Both the position numbers and the translations under genes were made by a program. DNA of 11,722 bases, from assembly GCA_002432565.1 (NCBI GenBank), contig DJFP01000066.1, forward strand, positions 8,162 through 19,883, written 5' to 3'. The DNA comes from Flavobacteriales bacterium UBA5869. GTDB taxonomy: Bacteria > Bacteroidota > Bacteroidia > Flavobacteriales_D > Crocinitomicaceae. The notes under the pieces are model-generated. The model was not told where the DNA came from and ran no database searches. It saw nothing but the letters and a program-made list of their open reading frames with translations. Positions 5,681 through 11,722 of this stretch are shown here, one piece after another. Position 1 is the stretch's first letter; each line of letters begins with the position of its first letter.

Positions 5681-7855
5681 TTATCTCGCTTTCGGAAGCG
5701 GTTTAAAGATCAGGTAATCCGGATTTGCAGGAGGTGCATTGGTTGCGTCGAACTCCAGGGTAACTACTTTACCTTCCGTACGTCTGTTGTACTGCTGTAA
5801 TTGTTCAAACAACTTCTTGTTCGTTTTCTTGAACTGGTTCATGTATGCTTCTTTCAATACAATGACCTGAGTTCCGGGAATCATTACACCGTTTTCATCT
5901 TTCGGCTCATTTTCGTCGTATTTCCCTGCCAATAGGTAAACAGTTCTTGGTTCACGCTCTCCCTTTCCTATCGGAATGATTCTACGCGGATCCACTCCTT
6001 TTTCTTCAACGAGGAATTTGTAACATGCTTTTGCACGGTTTTCAGAAAGAACCTGGTTATATACGTCGTTACCACGCGGGTCGGTATGTGAACTCAATTC
6101 AAGTACCAATCCCGGGTTCTCTACTAACAAGTCGTAAACGAATAACAAGGAATCTTTTGAGTTGATAGAAGAGTCAACCAACAAGTCCCATTTTGCCAAA
6201 GGATAACGAACTTCCGGTAGACGGATTGGCTTTTTCACCGGGAATAATCCCATATCCAATACGAAATCCTGGTTGTATTTCAATCCTTTTGTAGAGATGG
6301 AAGCACCCGCCTTGTTCTCGTAGTAACCTTCTTTTGAAATCATGATTTTGTAATCGGATTCTTCAGCAATGTAACGGTCTCCGTTTGGTTTTTTATCCCA
6401 GTAGACAGATCCGTCTTTTGAAGTCAAACCTTCCCATTTCTCATTTGCATTAGATCCGGTAACAATTACTTTCACACCGTCGATCTTTGTTTGACGTGTT
6501 TTATCCGTCAAATCAAATACATTGATCTTCAAGCTGAACACATTCGGAGGTAACTCGTACATCCAAAGATCCGGGCTGAATTGCTCACCAACGTTTCCTT
6601 TACGCTCTGAGGTGAAATAACCTTTACGGTCATCCACTTCAACCATTGCGTAATCGTTAAATTCAGAGTTGATAGGAGAACCGTAGTTTGTTGGTTTTTC
6701 CCATTGGTTTTTGTCACCTACTTTCTCGGCACGGAACATATCCAGTGCACCCATTCCAGGAAGACCGTCAGAAGCATAAATCAAATCTCCGTTTCTTGCG
6801 AAGCTAGGGAACAATTCATTTCCTGCTGTATTCACTTCAGGCCCCATATTCACAGGAAGTGACCATGAGTCTGATTTCTTTTCGTAAGTAGTGTACCACA
6901 AATCGTGTCCACCTTGTCCACCAGGCATATCGGAAACAAAGATCAGGAATTTCCCGTCGTCAGATACACATGGGTGACCTACAGATAAAGTGTCATTTGG
7001 TTTCAAAGAAAGTTTTTTCGGACGATCCCATCCTTTACCACCTAATTCTGACATATAGATGTCACAACCCAGATTTTTCTTTTTTACACTTGGACAACGT
7101 GTGAAGAACATTGTTTTCCCACGTGCATCGATACACAAAGTACCTTCGCTGTCTTCTGTGTTAATACTATCACCGACAATCGGCTTAGGTTCCAGCCAGT
7201 TTCCTTTTTTATCTAATTCGGAAACGAAAATATCCATATACTTTTGACAAGTCAACGGATCTTTCGCTTTTCCCTGAAGACCTTCGCGGTCACTTGAAGT
7301 ACCGAAAGCGATCTTCGTTTCTTTCTTATCTACGAACATTGGTGCCATTTCAAAACCTTCTTTGTTCAGGGCTTTTACGTTAGACACTGTATGACGTGTT
7401 CTGTTTTCTTTAAACTCTTCAAACATCTTGCACGATGCGATCCCTACATCTGCTCTCGGATCATCCGGAACCAATGCTTTATATGCCATATAATTCTCCT
7501 GAGCTTTTTTCAATTCGCTCATCTGACGAAGCATATCCGCATTGTATAATAAAACAAGAGGTTCTTTTTGCTGGTACTTCAATAGAATAGCTTTTTCATA
7601 CCATTCATTAGCATTTTTGAACTGGTCTGTCATTCTGTAGCTTTCAGCTGTTTTATAAGCCATTTCTCCTTTCAATGCAAGCCCTGATTTAGACTTACGC
7701 TTGATTTTTGAATAAGCTAGCTGCGTTTTTTCTGCAGCTTCACAGTAATTTCCACTTCTAAACTCAGTATTTGCATCTTTGATTTGTTTCACTTGTCCGA
7801 AAGACACGCTAGAAACAACTAAAAGTCCAGATAAAATAAGCGTTTTAACATTCAT
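5681..7855 (-). CDS. PorE-like outer-membrane protein: TPR, PD40 propeller, CRD and OmpA peptidoglycan-binding domain
   Basis: The 724-residue envelope protein has the domain order described for PorE, a T9SS component of Porphyromonas gingivalis thought to anchor the secretion complex to peptidoglycan. Residues 1-20 are a Sec signal peptide ending SVSFG-Q. TPR-like helices span about 23-148 (AAEKTQLAYSK, NANEWYEKAILLK). PD40 propeller blades span about 165-435 (MAPMFVDKKETKIAF, GHPCVSDDGKFLIFVSDMPG, LFPSFARNGDLIYASDG). A carboxypeptidase-regulatory-like domain covers about 440-535. The OmpA C-terminal domain covers about 545-705, with HTDPRGND (590-597), NQVLSENRA (600-608) and NRRTEGKVVTLEF. 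Asp592 and Arg607 are the expected diaminopimelate-binding pair. There is no lipobox cysteine at the cleavage site, whereas PorE is reported as a lipoprotein. Bacteroidota carry several paralogs with this layout, so orthology is uncertain. I chose the ATG at 7855 over an in-frame TTG at 7867. The gene appears monocistronic. Confidence 0.85.
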   Translation of the reverse strand: MNVKTLILSGLLVVSSVSFGQVKQIKDANTEFRSGNYCEAAEKTQLAYSKIKRKSKSGLALKGEMAYKTAESYRMTDQFKNANEWYEKAILLKYQQKEPLVLLYNADMLRQMSELKKAQENYMAYKALVPDDPRADVGIASCKMFEEFKENRTRHTVSNVKALNKEGFEMAPMFVDKKETKIAFGTSSDREGLQGKAKDPLTCQKYMDIFVSELDKKGNWLEPKPIVGDSINTEDSEGTLCIDARGKTMFFTRCPSVKKKNLGCDIYMSELGGKGWDRPKKLSLKPNDTLSVGHPCVSDDGKFLIFVSDMPGGQGGHDLWYTTYEKKSDSWSLPVNMGPEVNTAGNELFPSFARNGDLIYASDGLPGMGALDMFRAEKVGDKNQWEKPTNYGSPINSEFNDYAMVEVDDRKGYFTSERKGNVGEQFSPDLWMYELPPNVFSLKINVFDLTDKTRQTKIDGVKVIVTGSNANEKWEGLTSKDGSVYWDKKPNGDRYIAEESDYKIMISKEGYYENKAGASISTKGLKYNQDFVLDMGLFPVKKPIRLPEVRYPLAKWDLLVDSSINSKDSLLFVYDLLVENPGLVLELSSHTDPRGNDVYNQVLSENRAKACYKFLVEEKGVDPRRIIPIGKGEREPRTVYLLAGKYDENEPKDENGVMIPGTQVIVLKEAYMNQFKKTNKKLFEQLQQYNRRTEGKVVTLEFDATNAPPANPDYLIFKPLPKAR

Positions 7856-7910
7856 AGCAAGGTGCAATCTTTTTTATATAAACACAGTGATAAAAGACCA
7901 ACTACAGGAT

Positions 7911-7918
7911 TAAAGTTA
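7911..7918 (-). promoter_or_regulatory. Possible -7 element of the PorE-like gene
   Basis: The minus strand reads TAACTTTA, one mismatch from the TAnnTTTG consensus, 55 bases before the ATG at 7855. It is the best candidate in the 163-base gap, but no clear -33 element accompanies it. Weak call. Confidence 0.3.
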
Positions 7919-7984
7919 TAGTTACTCAGTTATCGTGATTGCCGAAATTAAATTAAAATTTTGAATACGCGCTATTTATCAAGG

Positions 7985-8010
7985 AAAAAAAAACGTCTAA
8001 GATCGTTTTT
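7985..8010 (-). terminator. Probable weak terminator after rluD-like gene
   Basis: On the minus strand AAAAACG pairs with CGTTTTT around an 8-base interior that can form two further pairs, and a run of nine T's is present in total. It begins 8 bases after the stop codon at 8019. The GC core is only two pairs plus the inner TC/GA, so efficiency may be modest, but its position and U-tract fit the end of the operon. Confidence 0.55.
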
Positions 8011-8018
8011 GTGAGATT

Positions 8019-9047
8019 TTACTCGGCAACATATCTATCCCATTTGTTCAGCAAAACCTGAAATCCTTCCGGCAAATCGGAATCAAACTGCATCCATTCA
8101 CCCGTTCCCGGATGTTGGAATCCTAAAGATTTAGCATGCAGTGCCTGTCCGGGGATCAGGTCGAAACAATTAGAAATAAACTGTTTATACTTATCGTGTG
8201 TTGTGCCTCTCACAATTCGATCACCTCCATATTCCAGGTCATGAAACAAAGGATGTCCTTTCCATTTCAGGTGCGTGCGGATCTGGTGGGTCCTTCCTGT
8301 TTCCAGTTTACATTCAACGAAAGTCACCAGACCGTATCTTTTCAAAACTTTCACATGTGTTACTGCATGTTTGCCGTGATCTCCCTCAGGAAAAACAGTC
8401 ATTACCTTTCGATTTTGTAAAGAGCGTCCCAAATTCCCTTCGATACGCATGTCTTCTTCTACATCTCCCCAAACCAAAGCCTGGTATCTTCTTTCAGTAG
8501 TCCTGTCGTAAAACTGCTTTGCCAGGTTCGTCAATGCATCTTCTGTTTTTGCCACCACCATGATCCCGGTCGTGTGTTTATCCAGCCGATGAACCAAACC
8601 AGGTCTCCCGAAGTAATCTGATTTTCGTTCAGGCAGATTGTCAAAGTGATAAACCAATGCATTGACCAGTGTTCCGGTATAATTCCCGTACCCCGGGTGA
8701 ACTACCATATTCGAAGGCTTGTTCACAACAATCAATTCGCGGTCTTCGTACACAATGTCTAATGGGATATCCTGTGGGATAAGTTCTATTTCGCGAACCG
8801 GGTAAGGCAAAACGATTGCTACTTCATCCCCGGGTTTTACCTTGTAGTTGGATTTGACCGGTTTTCCGTTAACAACTACGCTGCCGTTTTTGGCCGCCGA
8901 TTGGATTTTATTCCTGGATGTGTTAGGAAGACGATCTAACAGGTATTTATCTATGCGAACGGATTCCTGACCCGGGTCCGCTTTAAAACGGTAGTGTTCA
9001 AAAAGTTCTTCATCTTCCTGCTCAACATCCTGAACATCCTCATTCAT
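8019..9047 (-). CDS. rluD: RluD-type 23S rRNA pseudouridine synthase (RluA family)
   Basis: The enzyme isomerises uridine to pseudouridine in structured RNA. RluD itself acts on helix 69 of 23S rRNA (positions 1911, 1915 and 1917 in E. coli). The 342-residue protein has an acidic N-terminal tail (residues 2-17), an S4 RNA-binding domain at about 27-90 (RIDKYLLDRLPNTSRNKIQ, then VVVNGKPVKSNYKVKPGDEV), and a catalytic domain from about 95. The signature HRLDKHTTG begins at H153, making Asp156 the catalytic aspartate. VVNKPSNMVVHPG and ETGRTHQIRTHLKWKGHPLFHD are further family motifs. The S4 domain plus length favour RluD over RluA or RluC, but the exact target site is inferred. The ATG at 9047 lies 3 bases after the stop of the T9SS cargo gene, so translation of the two is probably coupled. 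In many Flavobacteriia rluD follows a PASTA-protein gene, which agrees with the neighbours here. Confidence 0.93.
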   Translation of the reverse strand: MNEDVQDVEQEDEELFEHYRFKADPGQESVRIDKYLLDRLPNTSRNKIQSAAKNGSVVVNGKPVKSNYKVKPGDEVAIVLPYPVREIELIPQDIPLDIVYEDRELIVVNKPSNMVVHPGYGNYTGTLVNALVYHFDNLPERKSDYFGRPGLVHRLDKHTTGIMVVAKTEDALTNLAKQFYDRTTERRYQALVWGDVEEDMRIEGNLGRSLQNRKVMTVFPEGDHGKHAVTHVKVLKRYGLVTFVECKLETGRTHQIRTHLKWKGHPLFHDLEYGGDRIVRGTTHDKYKQFISNCFDLIPGQALHAKSLGFQHPGTGEWMQFDSDLPEGFQVLLNKWDRYVAE

Positions 9048-9050
9048 ATA

Positions 9051-11273
9051 CTATCTGATAATTTTTTTAACTGTCTGCGAGTTGTTCAGCCTTAAGAAAT
9101 AAATCCCGCCGGGAGCATCGCTCAAATCAAAGCGAAGATCCGATGTGCCTACTGTCAACACAGTGCGACCTTGTGAATCTACCAAAACAGCTCCCGGAAA
9201 TTCATTTCCGGATTTCCAGTTGATATTTACAACTCCGGTTGTAGGATTCGGATAAACATTCCAGTCAATTTCTTCTTTTACCAAGTCATCCGTTCCAAGG
9301 TTTACATTATCAGAAGTCAAAATAATTGGCCTGATCATCGGAACTCCCGGACTGGATGCTGTACTCCAGGTTGCCCCTGCATTTAACGAGAAAAATAAAT
9401 TCCCGACATTCGGTGTGTTTTTGTCAAACCCGATATTCAAAGGATCCACGTCGATTTGACGCATCCCAACGTAGAATGCTCCTCCGTTCAAAGGAAGACG
9501 TGTGTCTTTCAAAAGGTAATCTGTGTAAACACCTCTTTCGTCTTCATAAATCGGTGTTCTCGGATAGAAGAACTGATCTTCATAAAGTACCGATCCCGGA
9601 ACTCCGTTGTTATCGCCCCAAACGGTCAACAAGAACAATTTATTAGATAGATCTTTTACAGTAGGAACAAAACACATTCTTACACCCAACAAGGTATCTG
9701 CCTGGTAAGGCTGAAACTTAAGGGCCAATCTTGCCTGAACCTGGGAGATTCCATAAGCTGCTTCAGCAGATCCGTCATCGTAAGCATAGACATTCTCAAA
9801 CACCTGTTTTGTGTAGGAAGAATCATTCAGGGGCAAATTTGGGAATTGGGCTCCTGCATTGGCTATTATATCGAATGTTTTGGTTGCTGATGGCGGAGTA
9901 GTTGAGAACGTATACCCTGTTGAGAAATCATGCACACTAGCCACAGTTGTTCTTGGGGCATAGTTCAATGCACCTGATAAAGTAGCTCCTTGCATCACAA
10001 ACGTTCCTTCCGTCGTTCCTGCGAAATCCACTTTCACCGTTCCGTTCATGTTATTTTCAGGAATATTCGATCCGTTTCTAACCGAAACCTTTACAGCAGG
10101 ATTCATATGCGTAGGGTCGTTTACCCAATGTTCCCAGGGAACTTCCGTGTAATCTTCTATCAATGAACCAATATTGTATACGAATGCAAAATCCTTGAAA
10201 AGTGTATCCTGGTAACCGCTTCCGTTTCTCAAATGCACATAATCCAGGTGGAATTCATCCAACATTCCTGAAAGCCCTCCGTAATTTTTGAACCGGAACC
10301 TAAATCCATCTGTCAAATATGCCGCGTTAACAATTCTCAAATGACCGACCTTGAAATCCCCAAGCGGACCTCCGTTGATCGACCAAACACGGTTCCACTC
10401 GTCTGAATTTTTATCGTAGAATTCCAGAACAAGTGAGTCCTGTACTTCCGGTGCATCACCAAATCCCTGCCGCTGAACTAAAAAACTCAGGTAAATGGAA
10501 TCATTCGGATTGTACCCTGATAAATTAATGGTTTTGGAGGTTAAATAATCTGCATAACCGGTTTGTGTTGTATTGATTGCATAAGGATACCCCGTTTCGT
10601 CCAGTCCGTCAAAAGTAACCACTCCCAATGTCCATGGATTCACAGCATGTGTATAATTGTGGTATGCAGATACATCCATCCAGTATACATCCGGATTCAC
10701 TTCATGGGCAAAGAAAACAGTTACCGAATCCTGAAGGATATCCGGGTTTGTTATAGGAATTGTGTCCGGATTAAGATCGGGATTGTTAGACAAATCCAGC
10801 GTATCATAAATATTGTAGGGCGGATAGAAATCAATTGTAGAATAAACTACCGGGTAATTTTGAAAATCGGCCTGTTTAATGGTAATCAGCGGTAAATCTG
10901 TTTGTGTAGTTGTGCCTGTTGACAATGCAGTCGTGTAACGTCTGGTTGGAGAAGTCGAGTACTTTTTATCGTTCGTCAGCGGAACATCCGACAAGTCTGT
11001 CAGGTGATAGAATTTCTGTTCTGTAACGTTTGCGTCTCCGGGTTGCGCATCCAGCACCGGGAATTTGGAATGAGAAAATTCATCCAAAAGCGGCAACGAC
11101 AAGGTGTCAAATGAATAGACAAAAGTGCTGTCAATATTTGCGGTGCTTTTCAAGTTCAGGGATCTTTTGGGAGAAACCTCTCTTTTCATAGCTCCGATCG
11201 GACTCAAAACTTCCTGTCCGAATGAAACAAAACCACTAATAAATACAAAAACGGGTACTAAACTAAATTTCAT
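9051..11273 (-). CDS. T9SS-secreted protein with type A C-terminal sorting domain
   Basis: A 740-residue protein secreted by type IX secretion and probably attached to the cell surface; its function is unknown. Residues 1-19 are a Sec signal peptide ending VSFG-Q. The middle is all-beta. A jelly-roll-like region at about 205-345 contains DSIYLSFLVQRQGFGDAP and SGMLDEFHLDYVHLRNG, followed by a further beta segment. From about 497 a module beginning YDDGSAEAAYGI, followed by LALKFQPYQADTLLGVRMCF, is recognisable from other Flavobacteriia T9SS cargo. The sorting domain fills 671-740: WNVYPNPTTG, then DSQGRTVL, PGGIYFLRL (721-729) and the basic end KKIIR. No catalytic motif is evident, so an adhesin or structural role is possible. 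The gene starts 15 bases after the PASTA stop and ends 3 bases before rluD, making it the middle gene of the operon. Confidence 0.9.
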   Translation of the reverse strand: MKFSLVPVFVFISGFVSFGQEVLSPIGAMKREVSPKRSLNLKSTANIDSTFVYSFDTLSLPLLDEFSHSKFPVLDAQPGDANVTEQKFYHLTDLSDVPLTNDKKYSTSPTRRYTTALSTGTTTQTDLPLITIKQADFQNYPVVYSTIDFYPPYNIYDTLDLSNNPDLNPDTIPITNPDILQDSVTVFFAHEVNPDVYWMDVSAYHNYTHAVNPWTLGVVTFDGLDETGYPYAINTTQTGYADYLTSKTINLSGYNPNDSIYLSFLVQRQGFGDAPEVQDSLVLEFYDKNSDEWNRVWSINGGPLGDFKVGHLRIVNAAYLTDGFRFRFKNYGGLSGMLDEFHLDYVHLRNGSGYQDTLFKDFAFVYNIGSLIEDYTEVPWEHWVNDPTHMNPAVKVSVRNGSNIPENNMNGTVKVDFAGTTEGTFVMQGATLSGALNYAPRTTVASVHDFSTGYTFSTTPPSATKTFDIIANAGAQFPNLPLNDSSYTKQVFENVYAYDDGSAEAAYGISQVQARLALKFQPYQADTLLGVRMCFVPTVKDLSNKLFLLTVWGDNNGVPGSVLYEDQFFYPRTPIYEDERGVYTDYLLKDTRLPLNGGAFYVGMRQIDVDPLNIGFDKNTPNVGNLFFSLNAGATWSTASSPGVPMIRPIILTSDNVNLGTDDLVKEEIDWNVYPNPTTGVVNINWKSGNEFPGAVLVDSQGRTVLTVGTSDLRFDLSDAPGGIYFLRLNNSQTVKKIIR

Positions 11274-11288
11274 CTAATCAAAAATTAC

Positions 11289-11722
11289 CTACCGTTTTTC
11301 AGCTGAAACCATAATTGTTGTGCCGGATGGAACAGTCTCACCTTCGATAAACTCAGGACTTTGAGAATAAATAACAGCATTGGTTGAGTCCGCAGCATTT
11401 GTACATCCATCACATGCACCAACTGAAATCTGTAGCGATACCCCACTTAAACGCGCTTTGGCATCAGATATTGTTAAACCGATCAAATCAATTACGGTTA
11501 CCGGTTGTGCTTCGTTATTCCGACCTACCACCAATGTAATAGTGCTTCCAACCGGGATCTTTGTTCCTTCCTTGATTTCTCTTCCGTTGAAAAGTTGTCT
11601 CAATACAGCCCCGTTCGATTCGGAAGTCGGAACATACGTTTTACGGCACTTCAATCCGCGATTCTTCAGGATACTTTCGGAAATCCGTTCGGATTTATCA
11701 ATGAGGCTAGGCATTTCTACCA
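11289..11722 (-). CDS. PASTA-domain protein (partial, C-terminal part)
   Basis: The frame is open to the right edge. The codons before the ATG at 11714 (reading V-E-M-P) continue the same frame and look like the start of a PASTA repeat, so that ATG is internal and the true start lies outside. Two PASTA repeats are visible: one from MPSLIDKSERI to GSTITLVVG, with a conserved VPTSES-to-REIKEGTKIPVGS stretch, and one from VTVIDLIGLTISDAKARL to VPSGTTIMVSAEKR. PASTA repeats bind peptidoglycan or beta-lactams in Ser/Thr kinases and PBPs. Here there is no kinase or transpeptidase domain within view. In Flavobacteriia a short membrane-anchored PASTA protein commonly sits between D-Ala-D-Ala ligase and rluD, so ddl may lie just upstream, which is inference. 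The second repeat contains an unusual CDGC pair. It ends 15 bases before the T9SS cargo gene. Confidence 0.88.
   Translation of the reverse strand, partial: VEMPSLIDKSERISESILKNRGLKCRKTYVPTSESNGAVLRQLFNGREIKEGTKIPVGSTITLVVGRNNEAQPVTVIDLIGLTISDAKARLSGVSLQISVGACDGCTNAADSTNAVIYSQSPEFIEGETVPSGTTIMVSAEKR

Noticed and set aside
10563..10895. Plus-strand open frame of about 110 codons opposite the T9SS cargo gene
   Set aside because: It is fully contained antisense to a clear coding sequence, has no promoter context and no recognisable domain.
1..11722. CRISPR arrays, tRNA/rRNA genes, insertion sequences, phage or defence genes
   Set aside because: I looked for these on both strands and saw no direct-repeat array, cloverleaf, transposase motif or defence-protein signature.

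Overview
The window comes from a Bacteroidota chromosome, most likely a Flavobacteriia/Crocinitomicaceae-type organism. The evidence is a TonB-dependent receptor paired with a DUF4249 lipoprotein, a type IX secretion system (T9SS) cargo with a C-terminal sorting domain, a PorE-like OmpA protein, a TAnnTTTG-type -7 promoter element, and starts without Shine-Dalgarno sequences. All eight genes lie on the minus strand, so transcription runs from high to low coordinates. Two genes are cut by the window edges. The longest stretch without a gene is about 200 bases.

Reading in the direction of transcription, the first unit (11722 to 8019) is a partial PASTA-repeat protein, a 740-residue T9SS cargo protein and an RluD-type 23S rRNA pseudouridine synthase. 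Gaps are 15 and 3 bases, so this looks like one operon ending at a weak terminator-like hairpin. Next is a monocistronic gene (7855 to 5681) for an outer-membrane protein with TPR, PD40-propeller, CRD and OmpA domains, the architecture of T9SS component PorE. It ends at a strong intrinsic terminator. Then come purM (AIR synthase, purine biosynthesis) and prfA (peptide chain release factor 1), separated by 76 bases that contain a perfect 32-base palindrome. After prfA there is a phased GTTCAA/TTGAAC hairpin array and an intrinsic terminator. Last is an outer-membrane uptake pair: a SusC-like TonB-dependent receptor with a carboxypeptidase-regulatory-like N-terminal domain, followed 10 bases later by a DUF4249 surface lipoprotein cut by the left edge.

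The housekeeping genes (purM, prfA, rluD) are interleaved with cell-envelope genes. Two envelope products belong to the T9SS world: a probable peptidoglycan/outer-membrane anchoring component and a secreted cargo. I see no phage, CRISPR, toxin-antitoxin, transposase, tRNA or rRNA signature. The most unusual non-coding elements are the perfect palindrome between purM and prfA and the 9-base-phased hairpin downstream of prfA. Nothing here amounts to a convincing new multi-gene system.
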